The notes: generated by a model not told the origin, from the sequence alone. A stretch of DNA of 64,000 nt from Pelobacter sp. UBA6812 (GCA_002452265.1 DKEW01000086.1:44027-108026), one strand, 5' to 3'. Positions 44,654 through 54,662 are shown, counted from the stretch's first letter. Numbers and translations: made by a program.

Positions 44654-45297
44654 TAGGCCTTCGCACGTCGAACCAAGGGCCTGAAGGCACCGGCATCCGG
44701 GGAATAGCTAAGCAATTCTCCACTCACCAGGTCGAAATACCACCCGTGAAGAAACAGCTCTCCCTTTTCGGCGCGTTCACGCAACCAGGGGAAAGTAAGC
44801 AGGTTATCGAGCGACAGAAGGATCGCCGCCTGTTCGCAAGCGCGCTGCCTCACTTCTGCAGGTTTACCGGACAGGCGATCGTCAACCTCCTGCTTTGCCG
44901 CAGATACCATACCCACCCAATGGCCGATAAATTCACTCTGGCCGGCACCATCATTTTTCATCAGATAGGCAATGCCGCCACATTGGGAATGCCCCAGGAT
45001 GATGACATGCTGCACCTGCAACCCGCATACAGCGTACTCCAGAGCCGCACTGATCCCGTGATGGCCCGCATCCGGCTCATAAGGGGGAACCAGATTGCCA
45101 ACATTGCGCACCACAAACAAATCACCCGGGGCGCTATCGGTAAGGATCGCCGGATCGACCCGGGAATCACAGCAGCCGATGACCAGGGTGTTCGGATTCT
45201 GTCCGCCTTTGAGTTCATCAAACAGTTCGTTATCACCGCGAAAATAGACTTTTTGAAAACGTCTAAAACCGGTTATCAGACGCGCAATATCTTCCAT
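44653..45297 (-). CDS. Beta-type carbonic anhydrase
   Basis: This 214-residue zinc enzyme interconverts CO2 and bicarbonate. Zinc ligands are Cys42 (CCDSR), His103 and Cys106 (LGHSQCGGI), with the Asp44-Arg46 dyad. It is cytosolic. It may supply bicarbonate to carboxylases such as pyruvate carboxylase. SD AGAAGG lies 4 bases before the ATG. The overlap with a YkgJ-type gene is unexplained. Confidence 0.93.
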   Translation of the reverse strand: MEDIARLITGFRRFQKVYFRGDNELFDELKGGQNPNTLVIGCCDSRVDPAILTDSAPGDLFVVRNVGNLVPPYEPDAGHHGISAALEYAVCGLQVQHVIILGHSQCGGIAYLMKNDGAGQSEFIGHWVGMVSAAKQEVDDRLSGKPAEVRQRACEQAAILLSLDNLLTFPWLRERAEKGELFLHGWYFDLVSGELLSYSPDAGAFRPLVRRAKA

Positions 45298-45498
45298 CGA
45301 ACCTTCTCAGTGCAATCGGGTTAAAAGTATATGGGAAATGCTATCAAAAACGCGCAATAGTGCCACGAAAGCATTGCCGGAGAAAAGTATTATTATAAAG
45401 AAAAGCCATTCCTACAAAGGATCTTGGCGGTTGCATGACATAATGGTATGTTAAATCAGGTATTTTTGACAACATCAACCCGTCGGGGAAACGCTGTA

Positions 45499-46410
45499 AT
45501 GCCAAGCATTATCGCAGTCAAAAACCTGAGAAAAACCTTCGGAACGTTCACCGCTGTGGACGGCATTTCTTTCACGGTGCAAAAAGCCGAATGCTTTGGC
45601 TTGCTCGGGCCGAATGGTGCCGGCAAAACCAGCACCATCCGCATGCTATACGGCTACAGTCCGGCAAGCGATGGCGAATTATACCTGTTTGACCAGTTGA
45701 TAAACAATGATTGGCGGACCGTTAAAAACCGAATCGGGGTGTGCCAGCAGGAAGACAACCTCGACCCGGACCTCAGTATACGTGACAACCTGCTTACCTA
45801 CGCCCGCTACTTCAATCTTTCCAAGTCCGGTGCCCGACAAATCACAGACCGCCTGCTAAAATTTTTTGCCCTGGAAAACCGCGCTAAAACCAATATCAGG
45901 GAATTATCCGGCGGCATGAAAAGAAGGCTGGTGCTGGCAAGATCACTGATCAACCAGCCCGATCTTCTAATCCTTGATGAACCGACCACCGGTCTCGACC
46001 CTCAATCCCGGCACCAGGTGTGGGAGCGATTGGAAGAGTTAAAAAACGCTGGGCTGACCATTCTGCTTACCACCCATTACATGGAAGAAGCATCCAGGTT
46101 ATGCGACCGGCTGGTCATCATGAACCAGGGCCGCATCTTGGTCGAAGGCCGCCCACAAGAACTTATCCAGCACTATGTAGGTCGCGAGGTCATCGAGATT
46201 TCCCCGCCGTCTCCGAAATTGCTATCCTATCTTAAAAACCACGGCCTGCGCTTTGAAAACCTCGGACAGCGACTGGTTATCCACAACCAGGCCGACGCCG
46301 GTCTGTTTACGTTATTAACGGAACTTTTCGGCGATCTTCGCTGTACCTTGAGACCGGCCACCCTGGAAGATGTTTTTCTTCACCTGACCGGAAGGGAGCT
46401 GCGCGAATGA
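45499..46410 (+). CDS. ABC transporter ATP-binding protein (NodI/DRA type)
   Basis: This ATPase has about 303 residues, with Walker A GPNGAGKTST, Q-loop in GVCQQEDNLDPDL, signature ELSGGMKRRL, Walker B LLILDEPTTGLDP and the H-loop TTHYMEEA. QQEDNLD and the C-terminal extension (about 225-300) are typical of NodI-like exporters. It pairs with the permease that follows (ATGA overlap, 46407-46410). The start at 45499 follows GGGGAAA; an earlier in-frame ATG at 45448 has no SD. Confidence 0.9.
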   Translation: MPSIIAVKNLRKTFGTFTAVDGISFTVQKAECFGLLGPNGAGKTSTIRMLYGYSPASDGELYLFDQLINNDWRTVKNRIGVCQQEDNLDPDLSIRDNLLTYARYFNLSKSGARQITDRLLKFFALENRAKTNIRELSGGMKRRLVLARSLINQPDLLILDEPTTGLDPQSRHQVWERLEELKNAGLTILLTTHYMEEASRLCDRLVIMNQGRILVEGRPQELIQHYVGREVIEISPPSPKLLSYLKNHGLRFENLGQRLVIHNQADAGLFTLLTELFGDLRCTLRPATLEDVFLHLTGRELRE

Positions 46411-47192
46411 TGCGGGATTTTTCCATCAGCTCACGCTGGGTGCGCGTATGGCAGCGCAACTTCAGCGTCTATCGCCACACCTGGAAGATCAGCTTCCTGC
46501 CACCGCTGTTGGAGCCGCTGTTTTATCTTGCTGCTTTCGGCATCGGGCTGAGTAGCCTGGTAAACAGTTTTTCTTACCGCGGCCAGGAAATCGCTTATCT
46601 GCCCTTCATCGCCCCGGCACTGCTGGCTATTACCATCATGTACAATGCCTTTTTTGAAACAAGCTATGCCTCGTTTGTACGCATGTATTACCAGAAAACC
46701 TTCGATGCCATGCTGGCCACACCCCTGACCATCGAAGAAGTCATCACCGGCGAGATCGTCTGGGCCGCAACCAAAGCAGGGATTGCAGCCTTGCTCATGC
46801 AAAGCGTCATCAGCCTGTGGGGGCTGGTCCACTATCCGGAAGGACTGCTACTTCTGCCCTTGGCTGCCCTGGGGGGACTCGCGTTTGCAGCCATCGGGAT
46901 GGTTTTCACAGCCCTGGTGCCAAATATCGAAACCTTCAATCTGCCGATCTTTCTATTTATCACCCCAATGTTTCTATTCAGTGGCACGTTCTTCCCGCTG
47001 CAAAACCTCCCCACATGGGCCCAATGGCTGGCGCAGATTTTCCCTCTGACCCATCTGACGATATTAATTCGTGCCTGTGCATTGGGCAGACCCGAACTGT
47101 CACTGTTATGGAGCCTTGCTTACTTGATGGCATTTTTCCTGCTCACATACCCTCTCGCGCTGCGCGGCATGCGCAAACGTCTGATCAAATAG
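46407..47192 (+). CDS. ABC-2 type transporter permease (NodJ-like)
   Basis: This 261-residue permease has six hydrophobic helices and the ABC-2 pattern FFETSYASFVRMYYQKTFDAML with ATPLTIEEVITGEIVWA (given here as its start ATPLTIEEVITGE) and FLFSGTFFPLQNLP. With the ATPase it probably exports a lipid-linked or hydrophobic compound; in rhizobia NodIJ exports Nod factors, but homologues here have unknown cargo. Confidence 0.9.
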   Translation: MMRDFSISSRWVRVWQRNFSVYRHTWKISFLPPLLEPLFYLAAFGIGLSSLVNSFSYRGQEIAYLPFIAPALLAITIMYNAFFETSYASFVRMYYQKTFDAMLATPLTIEEVITGEIVWAATKAGIAALLMQSVISLWGLVHYPEGLLLLPLAALGGLAFAAIGMVFTALVPNIETFNLPIFLFITPMFLFSGTFFPLQNLPTWAQWLAQIFPLTHLTILIRACALGRPELSLLWSLAYLMAFFLLTYPLALRGMRKRLIK

Positions 47193-47237
47193 CCCTTAAA
47201 GAATTAAAAAGCAGCTACATTGAATATTTCCATCGCC

Positions 47238-49211
47238 TTAGTCCGTGAACACCAGACCGTCAAAGTCTTCATCTGCCCCTGTTATCAACTGCTCATATTG
47301 CTGACGCGTAAGTTCAAGCATTTCTCCAAGTCTGATCACTTTAAACGGATCAAAGTCGAAACTGCTTAAATTCCTTGTAACATGATAAAATGATAGTGAT
47401 TTTTCAGGCTTGATACCCATATCGAGCAATTGTTGACACGCCTGTTTAATCATATCGATTTTGTCATACAGGTCCTCTTTGTTGATCACCGACCAAACTC
47501 CGAGATAGATCGGACTTTCAAGATTCTTGACATCCCCCTTGAATTCGCCCCGAATCAGCTGATCCCTTTGGCGTTTTAAATAGGGAACAAAATCCAGATG
47601 TTCAGCAAGACGCCGATCTGCCGCATAAAAATTGCCGGTATCCGGATCCATGGTAAAAATAATGGTTTTTTTAATAGCCTGACCGTAACTTTTAAAATAT
47701 ATGCCTTTGTACGACTGAAAATCAAAGGACTCAAAAAGAAAGCTTTCATTTTGCTTGATACGGTTAAGCATACCAAGTAGCCAATAACGAATTATTTCAT
47801 GGTCGATGCGGCATTTTTCAAGTTCCTCCTTCATTTGCCTGAAACTGGTGTTACCGTACCGATATGTCAGCACAAGTCGATAAATATCTCGAACATTGTT
47901 ATACGCACTGAAGGATTGGATCAAATCATAACTGAAAATCTCCATTTCCCGCAGTTGCCAGATTAGAGAGGCAACTTCGGTTCTGCTGCTTCCTCTATCC
48001 AGGTCTATCGTCTCTGTTGACTTCATAAATTCGCTGAACCGCGTTTCAAGCAACCCCAGTTGATCGGTTTTTTTCTTGGTACTTATATTTAATGTAATGG
48101 TCCAGCGGGTAAATTTATACTGACGACTTTCAATCTTGATATTGCCCGCTCCGAAAGTGGTAAAAATCTGCCGGGTTCCGATCCCCTCGCCAGCTTTTTC
48201 CTGTTTTGTCGTATGGCCAACAAATACAGGCAGATTTTTATTATCAACCAGCAAACGATCCGGACTGATACCTATACCGTTGTCCTGGATAATAAGAACC
48301 ACTTTACCTTGCTTACGCGTAATCATTATCTGGATAAGGCCTTCCCTGCCAGCTTCTTCAATAGCATCGATCGAGTTGGAAGCAAGATTAATAAGCGCCC
48401 TGCTATAATCCATATAACTACCTATAACAGGTGGAATATCAGCACTTAGAATCAATCGTATCTGGCACGGAACATTCGCTGCTTCGATAAAGGGTATAAC
48501 CCTGTTGGTCAAAATCTCCTTGATGTTGACTTCGTGAGAGGCTTTTATTTTATCTTCGTACATACTAAGGGTATTAAGTAGAGCCGTATTTTCTCTATTG
48601 ATGTCTTCAATAATTTGATTGAAGTTATCAACGGACATAATTGAAACCATGTCTGACAATACTTTTAGTGACTTCTTTGCGTCATGCCTAACTTTGCTTA
48701 ATTCTTCAAGAACGGATACATCCTTTGTCTTCAATGCAATACTTTTTTCCAGTACTGCCTTAGCCGTTGCCGACATAAGATAGAATTTCATTTTTTGATA
48801 AACAGTTGATTCTTCAAGATTAAATCCATTACTGGAAAAAAATTCAATCGTACTCACGAGCTTTTCCCATACAAACAAATATATATAAGACCCTTCATTA
48901 ACATCCTGAGCCAATTTTCGTATAAAAGCAGACCCTATGCCCTTTCCCCGACCAAAGGGGCTTGTCACCTGTTTATATACTTGAAATTTAGTTTTTTCAG
49001 GGTTCGAATACACGAGTATATAACCAAGGAACTCACCCTCTTCATCCCAAACATAACTATGGTCGTAATCGATATCGAGCGTCTTATCTTTTATAAAAGG
49101 TGATGGAATCAGTATGGAATCAATATTCAAAAAAGGAATTTTGTTTATCTTCTTTTGGTCATCGCTTGTAAGACACCTGATATATGTAAAATCATTTGTA
49201 AAACCATCCAT
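47238..49211 (-). CDS. GNAT acetyltransferase-histidine kinase fusion with a novel C-terminus
   Basis: This 657-residue cytosolic protein has an N-terminal GNAT domain (about 1-145) with the acetyl-CoA loop FGRGKGIGSAFI. A dimerisation helix has the likely phosphorylated His176 in KVRHDAKKSL, of the RHDxxN-like sensor-kinase type. The ATPase domain (about 265-380) has the N box INLASNSIDAIEEA, G1 DNGIGIS and G2 GEGIGTRQIF. Residues about 385-657 match nothing I know. There is no receiver or membrane segment and no regulator next to it. Base composition is much richer in A/T than its neighbours. SD AAAGGTGG precedes ATG 49211. It lies downstream of citrate synthase, separated by a terminator. 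Confidence 0.8.
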   Translation of the reverse strand: MDGFTNDFTYIRCLTSDDQKKINKIPFLNIDSILIPSPFIKDKTLDIDYDHSYVWDEEGEFLGYILVYSNPEKTKFQVYKQVTSPFGRGKGIGSAFIRKLAQDVNEGSYIYLFVWEKLVSTIEFFSSNGFNLEESTVYQKMKFYLMSATAKAVLEKSIALKTKDVSVLEELSKVRHDAKKSLKVLSDMVSIMSVDNFNQIIEDINRENTALLNTLSMYEDKIKASHEVNIKEILTNRVIPFIEAANVPCQIRLILSADIPPVIGSYMDYSRALINLASNSIDAIEEAGREGLIQIMITRKQGKVVLIIQDNGIGISPDRLLVDNKNLPVFVGHTTKQEKAGEGIGTRQIFTTFGAGNIKIESRQYKFTRWTITLNISTKKKTDQLGLLETRFSEFMKSTETIDLDRGSSRTEVASLIWQLREMEIFSYDLIQSFSAYNNVRDIYRLVLTYRYGNTSFRQMKEELEKCRIDHEIIRYWLLGMLNRIKQNESFLFESFDFQSYKGIYFKSYGQAIKKTIIFTMDPDTGNFYAADRRLAEHLDFVPYLKRQRDQLIRGEFKGDVKNLESPIYLGVWSVINKEDLYDKIDMIKQACQQLLDMGIKPEKSLSFYHVTRNLSSFDFDPFKVIRLGEMLELTRQQYEQLITGADEDFDGLVFTD

Positions 49212-49333
49212 TATTTATTCCACCTTTCCTTTCATTATTTTTTTGCAGCGCTAATTGAATTTCCAAGCGTCAAGCACTTTTCTCAAGATACAGCATACCT
49301 TTTGAACGGGTCGAAAAGGCTCATAAATAACAA

Positions 49334-49365
49334 ACGGATCTCCTCCTGAATGCAAAGAGATCCGT
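49334..49365 (-). terminator. Terminator of citrate synthase
   Basis: ACGGATCTC and GAGATCCGT form a 9-bp stem which, on the minus strand, leads into TTGTTATTTATG. It separates gltA from the kinase fusion downstream. Confidence 0.75.
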
Positions 49366-49423
49366 CTTTCATCACTTTATTCACCTGAAACCGAAACCCC
49401 AGAGGGGGTTCTGAAAGGCCGCC

Positions 49424-50728
49424 TCACTGTATCCCTGCGACCTTCTCCATCATGTCCAGAGTTATGGACTTGGGGCGTTCCAGCGGAAAACCCAGCGCCC
49501 TGTCCCAAGTTATATTTGCCAATACGCCGATCGCCCTACCAACGGCAAACAGTACGGTGTAATAGTCGTACTGGGTAATACCGTAGTGCCATTGAATAAC
49601 GCCGGACTGGGCATCGACATTAGGCCAGGGGTTGCGGGCTTTGCCATGGGCCTGCAGCACTTTGGGGGCTACCTTGTAGATCAACTTAACCAACTTGTAC
49701 AAATCGTCGTCGGGCAGGTTTTTTTCACAAAATTCCATCTGGGCCGTAAAGCGCGGATCGGTGCGACGCAACACAGCGTGACCGTAACCGGGAATAACCT
49801 GGCCGCTGTTCAGCGTATCCCACAAGTAACGTTCCAATTCCTCTTCGGTAGGAAGCGTACCGCCAAGTTTTTCCATTTTCCCTTGAATCCAGCGCAACAC
49901 TTCCTGATTGGCCAAACCATGCAAGGGACCGGACAAACCATTCACACCCGCCGAGAGACTGTAATAAGCATCGGCCAGGGCTGATGCAACCAAACGCGTT
50001 GTATGTGCCGACACGTTACCCGATTCATGATCGGAATGAAGGATAAAATACATGCGTGCCACATCGTCATAGGGGGAAGCAATCCCCATCATGTGGGCAA
50101 AATCTGCCCCAAAATCAAGTGTGGGATCCGAAGGAATCGGCGTATCGCCTTTATATTTCAAACGATAAATGAAAGCCGCGATGGCCGGCAGTTTGGCAAG
50201 CAGATTACACGAATCTTCATACATGGGATCCCAGAAGTCACCTTTGCCCATGCCCTCGTTGTAACGTGTGGCAAAAATCGATTCTCGCTGCATAACCACG
50301 ATAGCCGCAGATAGCATCGCCATGGGATGCAAATCTCGCGGCATAGCGCGCAACGCATCAAAAACATAGTGCGGAACCTGCCTCCGGGACTGGAAATCGC
50401 TAACAACCTCCAGAGTCTGTTCAAGGGTGGGAACTTCTCCGGTAAGCAAAAAATACCAGAAGCCTTCGACATACGGATATTCCGAACCGGGAACTTTAGG
50501 CAATGCGTCGAAGGTCTCCCGGATGGTCTTACCGCGAAACCTTACGCCCTCTTCCGGGTCGAGATAGCTGATATCGGTAACCAGACACTTCACCCCTCGC
50601 ACTCCGCCTATGGCCTGGCCAATCGAAACATGGTCAAGGGTAACCTGCCCGTAATCTTTGAGTAAGCGAGTAATTCGGGGGCGTTGTTCCTCAATTTTTC
50701 TGAACAGTGCTTCTTTTAACTGAGACAT
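49424..50728 (-). CDS. gltA: Citrate synthase, eukaryote-like type
   Basis: This enzyme has about 434 residues and condenses oxaloacetate and acetyl-CoA, the entry to the TCA cycle. GLSGPLHGLANQEVLRW, PGYGHAVLRRTDPR and DAQSGVIQWHYG-ITQYDYYTVLFAVGRA, with ALGFPLERPKS, follow the mitochondrial pattern more than the E. coli type II pattern. Catalytic His and Asp are in these blocks. Geobacteraceae are known for such eukaryote-like enzymes. ATG at 50728 with AAGGAG 6 bases upstream; another ATG precedes it by one codon. Confidence 0.93.
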   Translation of the reverse strand: MSQLKEALFRKIEEQRPRITRLLKDYGQVTLDHVSIGQAIGGVRGVKCLVTDISYLDPEEGVRFRGKTIRETFDALPKVPGSEYPYVEGFWYFLLTGEVPTLEQTLEVVSDFQSRRQVPHYVFDALRAMPRDLHPMAMLSAAIVVMQRESIFATRYNEGMGKGDFWDPMYEDSCNLLAKLPAIAAFIYRLKYKGDTPIPSDPTLDFGADFAHMMGIASPYDDVARMYFILHSDHESGNVSAHTTRLVASALADAYYSLSAGVNGLSGPLHGLANQEVLRWIQGKMEKLGGTLPTEEELERYLWDTLNSGQVIPGYGHAVLRRTDPRFTAQMEFCEKNLPDDDLYKLVKLIYKVAPKVLQAHGKARNPWPNVDAQSGVIQWHYGITQYDYYTVLFAVGRAIGVLANITWDRALGFPLERPKSITLDMMEKVAGIQ

Positions 50729-50938
50729 CATCAACTCCTTGAACGGCATCAGCCTGTCGGAAGAAAACAGCCAGATTCTGGACAAACCATTTCAGTTCGC
50801 GTACCGACTGGCTTGAAAATATTCGCACTGAATTTCAATTTTAAAACAGATTTACCCATATCGCTACCTGTTCAATCAATTTATATTATGCACAATATCT
50901 TGTAAATACAGTAAAAATCACCGATGCTGGATTTTCCC

Positions 50939-50967
50939 TTGCAATCTGCAAAAGTCATGGTTAAACT
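50939..50967 (+). promoter_or_regulatory. Sigma-70 promoter candidate for dus-ntrB-ntrC
   Basis: TTGCAA and TAAACT are 17 bases apart and end 17 bases before the dus ATG, which itself has no clear SD. The very short leader makes this tentative. Confidence 0.35.
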
Positions 50968-50984
50968 GCATAAAATTTGTGCAA

Positions 50985-51965
50985 ATGAAAATCAAATCAC
51001 TCCATATAAATCATAATATTCTGCTTGCGCCCATGGCCGGCATCACGGACTTGTCCTGCCGTTTGCTTATGAGGCCGTTTGGCATAGGTCTGGCGTTTAC
51101 CGAAATGGTCAGCGCCAACGGATTGGTCCTGGGTGGCGATGCAACCAAGTGTCTGCTTGCGTCCGAACCCGAGGATCGTCCTCTCGGCATTCAATTGTTT
51201 GGCGAAAATCCGGCAACACTTGCCGAAGCATGCAGACAGGTTGAGGCACAGGGCGACCTCATCGACCTGAACATCGGCTGTCCCGTTAAAAAGGTGGTCC
51301 GCAGCGGTGCCGGTAGCGCCCTTATGCAAACACCACAGCGGGTTGCCAAAATTCTTGCTGCCATGCGACGCGCAACCGACTTGCCCTTGACCGTTAAAAT
51401 CCGGGCAGGATGGGATCAGACCAGCATTAATTTTCTGGAAATCGCCCACATTGCAGAACAGGAAGGCGTGGATGCCATCACCTTGCATCCGCGCACCCGT
51501 ATCCAGGGCTTTTCCGGCACAGCAGACTGGAGCCTCATTGGTGAATTAAAGCGTCGCGCAACCATTCCGATTATCGGCAGCGGCGACATCTTTGACGCCG
51601 AAGATGCGCAACGCATGTCCAAGGAAACCAGTTGCGACGCAGTCATGATCGGCCGTGGCTGCTATGGCAACCCATGGCTCGCGAAAAACATCCTTGCATT
51701 GCAAAATGGAAAATCGGCTGTGGAGCCCTCCATAGAGGAGCGCCGCAAGGTAGCACTGCATCACATAGCTATATTTCTTCGCTATAACAGCGAACGCAAA
51801 ACCGTTCTTGATATGCGCAAGCACTTGTGTTGGTATGCAAAAGGCCTGAACGGGGCGGCCCAGTTTCGGGCACGCATCAATCAAGCGTGTTCCATCATTG
51901 AGATGCGCACCCTGATACAGCACTTCTTCGAACATGCCGCCATGGCGACAGCTGAGGATTCATGA
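50985..51965 (+). CDS. dus: tRNA-dihydrouridine synthase (DusB type)
   Basis: This flavoprotein has about 326 residues and reduces uridines in the tRNA D-loop. Motifs are APMAGITDLSCRLL, MVSANGLVLGG, NIGCPVKKVVRSGAGSALM (catalytic Cys), LHPRTRIQGFSGTADW and MIGRGCYGNPWL. It is followed by ntrB with an ATGA overlap, so a housekeeping tRNA gene leads a two-component operon; in enterobacteria dusB is likewise cotranscribed with fis, a regulator. Confidence 0.93.
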   Translation: MKIKSLHINHNILLAPMAGITDLSCRLLMRPFGIGLAFTEMVSANGLVLGGDATKCLLASEPEDRPLGIQLFGENPATLAEACRQVEAQGDLIDLNIGCPVKKVVRSGAGSALMQTPQRVAKILAAMRRATDLPLTVKIRAGWDQTSINFLEIAHIAEQEGVDAITLHPRTRIQGFSGTADWSLIGELKRRATIPIIGSGDIFDAEDAQRMSKETSCDAVMIGRGCYGNPWLAKNILALQNGKSAVEPSIEERRKVALHHIAIFLRYNSERKTVLDMRKHLCWYAKGLNGAAQFRARINQACSIIEMRTLIQHFFEHAAMATAEDS

Positions 51966-53062
51966 ACAACGGTGAGCAAAAAGACCGGTCTCTCTACATG
52001 AGGGTACTGGAAAATATGGAAGAAGCGGTAATTGCCATCGACGATGCCGAGCTCATCGTATTGTTCAATCCCGCTGCACAGATCTGTACCGGTTATTCTG
52101 AACGACAAGCCTTGAAACGCCCCTTGGGCGATCTGTTCAGTTCAAGCAGCGAGCTTCTGCGTCTTGTTCGCGCCGCCCTGCAATCAGGACGATCGATTAC
52201 CAGTCACGAGGATATCCTTCTGCATCGCCCCCTGGCCGAACCTCTGCCGGTTGGACTATCCGCTTCACCTCTTTTTACCAGAAATGGTGAGCAGGAAGGT
52301 GCTGTTGTCATTTTACGTGACCACTCCCAGATACGAGAATTGGAGGAGACGGTTCGCCAGGCCGATCGTTTGGCGATGTTGGGAACACTTGCAGCCGGTC
52401 TGGCTCACGAAATAAAAAATCCCCTCGGTGGCATCAAAGGCGCGGCCCAACTGCTGAATCTTGAGTTACCCCCGGAGAATCCTCTACGGGAATATACCCG
52501 TGTCATGACCAGGGAAGTCAACAGGGTTAACGATCTGATCGAGGAACTACTCGATCTTACCCGGCCGCGTCCGACCCAACTCAGTGAAGTCAACCTGTCG
52601 CGCATTCTGGCCGACCAGGTTTTACTGCAAAAACAAAGTCATCCGGACAAGCAGATCAACTATCAAATGCAGCTTGACCCAAGCATTCCGCCTATCAAGG
52701 GTGATGAAACTCTTCTCTCCAGGCTATTTCTTAACCTGCTGAAAAATGCCGCCGAAGCCTTTGAAACCGACGGAATCATCACGATAACATCGCGAATCGC
52801 AGGCCAATACCTGTTCAATAAACCGGGAGAACGGCCCGTGCCGATGGTGACAGTGGAAATTCAGGATAACGGTCCCGGCATCCCTCCGGATGAACTCGAC
52901 CGTATATTCACACCCTTTTTTACCACGAAAACCAAGGGGTGTGGATTAGGCTTGGCGATATGCCAGAAAATCATCAGCGAGCACCAGGGTTCACTTCGAG
53001 TTTCTACGCAGCTCAAGCAAGGAACCACATTCACGGTATCATTGCCATTGAAACGAGGCTAA
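51962..53062 (+). CDS. PAS-containing sensor histidine kinase (NtrB-like)
   Basis: This 366-residue cytosolic kinase has a PAS domain (about 10-125, VIAIDDAELIVLFNPAAQI), H box GLAHEIKNPLGGIKGAAQLL with the phosphoryl His at about 147, N box LLKNAAEAF, G1 DNGPGIPPDELD, F box FTPFFTTK and G2 GCGLGLAI. The layout is that of NtrB/GlnL. Its cognate regulator is the next gene, 84 bases downstream. Nitrogen as the signal is inferred from the family; glnA/glnB are not in the window. Confidence 0.9.
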   Translation: MNNGEQKDRSLYMRVLENMEEAVIAIDDAELIVLFNPAAQICTGYSERQALKRPLGDLFSSSSELLRLVRAALQSGRSITSHEDILLHRPLAEPLPVGLSASPLFTRNGEQEGAVVILRDHSQIRELEETVRQADRLAMLGTLAAGLAHEIKNPLGGIKGAAQLLNLELPPENPLREYTRVMTREVNRVNDLIEELLDLTRPRPTQLSEVNLSRILADQVLLQKQSHPDKQINYQMQLDPSIPPIKGDETLLSRLFLNLLKNAAEAFETDGIITITSRIAGQYLFNKPGERPVPMVTVEIQDNGPGIPPDELDRIFTPFFTTKTKGCGLGLAICQKIISEHQGSLRVSTQLKQGTTFTVSLPLKRG

Positions 53063-53145
53063 GCGTTTGACAGCCGGCTCCATTAAAAACAACCACCCTA
53101 TCGCCACTTTCAGCGGTACGGCAACCATAAGTCCGGGAAACTAGC

Positions 53146-54579
53146 ATGTCCATACAACGCATTCTGGTAGCAGATGATGAAGAAAGTATCCGCTGGGTAC
53201 TTCGCAAGGCGCTGACCAAACAAGGCTTCACCGTTGACCTTGCCTCCGATGGAGGTGATGCGAAAAGCATGTTTAAGCGTCGCCACTACGACCTGGCAAT
53301 TCTCGACATCAAAATGCCCGATGTTTCCGGCCTGGAACTTCTGCGCTACTTTCAGGAACAGCGGCCCGAAATGCTGGTCATTATCATCACGGCTGAATCG
53401 TCCATGAAAAATGCGGTTGAAGCCATGAAGCTCGGAGCATACGATTATTTAACCAAACCTTTTGACCTCGATGCTCTTGAAGCTATCATCGTCAAAGCAC
53501 AAAAAGCAGCAGTTGCTGCCGAGGAAGTTCACCGCCTCAAAACCGAACTCAAGGAACAATACCCTCTGGACCGCGCCATTATCGGCAAAAGCAAGCCGAT
53601 GCAGGAAATTTACAAAATCCTGGGAAGAGTGGCGCCAACCGATGTTACGGTTCTGATTACCGGCGAAAGCGGCACTGGCAAGGAACTGGTGGCGAGGGCC
53701 ATTCATTATAACAGCCCCAGGGTCGGCAAGGACTTCCTGGCCTTGAACTGCGCCGCCATCCCCAGTGAACTGTTGGAAAGTGAACTATTCGGTCACGAAA
53801 AAGGTGCTTTTACCGGTGCTACCGAACGTAAAATCGGTAAATTCGAGCAAGCCAGTGGTGGCACTCTTTTCCTCGATGAAATCGGGGATATGCCACTCGA
53901 ATTGCAAGCCAAACTGCTGCGGGTACTACAGGAGCGTGAAATAACCCGTACCGGCGGTAGTACCTCCATCTCCGTCGATGTACGCATCGTTGCAGCCACC
54001 AACCAGAATCTGCGCGAGAAAGTTGCTGCAAGGGAATTTCGTGAAGACCTGTTTTACCGCCTCAACGTTGTACCAATTGCCATCCCACCCTTGCGCGAGC
54101 GTCGCGATGATATTCCGGCGCTGGTTGAATATTTCCTGGATGCGGCCCGCAAAGACCTCAATGTCGGCATTCAGGGATGCACCAAGGAGGCGATAGCACA
54201 CCTTAAACGACACGACTGGCCCGGCAATGTCCGCGAGCTGGAAAACACGCTGAAACGGGCCGCACTGCTATCATCGGACCAATTGCTGACACCTGCCGAT
54301 TTTCCCGGATTAGCTCCCGAGTCTATCCGTAAAGAAACGGACGAATCCCTTGAAGCCCTGATTTCCAATAAATTGCTGGCCACCTTTGCCCCGATGGATG
54401 TCAACGAACTCAATAATCTCTACCAGATGGTCCTGCACCAAATGGAACGGCCGTTGATTTCCATCATCCTTGATAAGACCCGTGGCAACCAAGTTCGGGC
54501 GGCAGAGATCCTAGGGATAAATCGCAATACGCTGCGCAAAAAGATTCAACAGCTGGACATCGATTTAAAGGAGTTGTAA
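53146..54579 (+). CDS. Sigma-54-dependent response regulator (NtrC-like)
   Basis: This 477-residue protein has a receiver (1-120, [12 protein letters not shown] with the phosphoacceptor Asp), AAA+ domain with Walker [20 protein letters not shown] and [13 protein letters not shown], then a Fis-type helix-turn-helix ([20 protein letters not shown]). It closely resembles NtrC/GlnG in length and C-terminus, and its kinase is the gene before. Together with sigma-54 it probably controls nitrogen assimilation. Confidence 0.9.
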   Translation: MSIQRILVADDEESIRWVLRKALTKQGFTVDLASDGGDAKSMFKRRHYDLAILDIKMPDVSGLELLRYFQEQRPEMLVIIITAESSMKNAVEAMKLGAYDYLTKPFDLDALEAIIVKAQKAAVAAEEVHRLKTELKEQYPLDRAIIGKSKPMQEIYKILGRVAPTDVTVLITGESGTGKELVARAIHYNSPRVGKDFLALNCAAIPSELLESELFGHEKGAFTGATERKIGKFEQASGGTLFLDEIGDMPLELQAKLLRVLQEREITRTGGSTSISVDVRIVAATNQNLREKVAAREFREDLFYRLNVVPIAIPPLRERRDDIPALVEYFLDAARKDLNVGIQGCTKEAIAHLKRHDWPGNVRELENTLKRAALLSSDQLLTPADFPGLAPESIRKETDESLEALISNKLLATFAPMDVNELNNLYQMVLHQMERPLISIILDKTRGNQVRAAEILGINRNTLRKKIQQLDIDLKEL

Positions 54580-54612
54580 CAGCTTCCATACGAATAATTC
54601 CCTGCAAAAACA

Positions 54613-54642
54613 AAAGGCTCCGGAAATTTTTCCGGAGCCTTT
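54613..54642. terminator. Bidirectional terminator between ntrC-like and dnaB
   Basis: AAAGGCTCCGGAAA and TTCCGGAGCCTTTT form a long perfect stem with T-runs at both ends, 33 bases after the ntrC stop and 20 before the dnaB 3' end. Confidence 0.9.
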
Positions 54643-54662
54643 TATAGTGAGGATAACTACCA

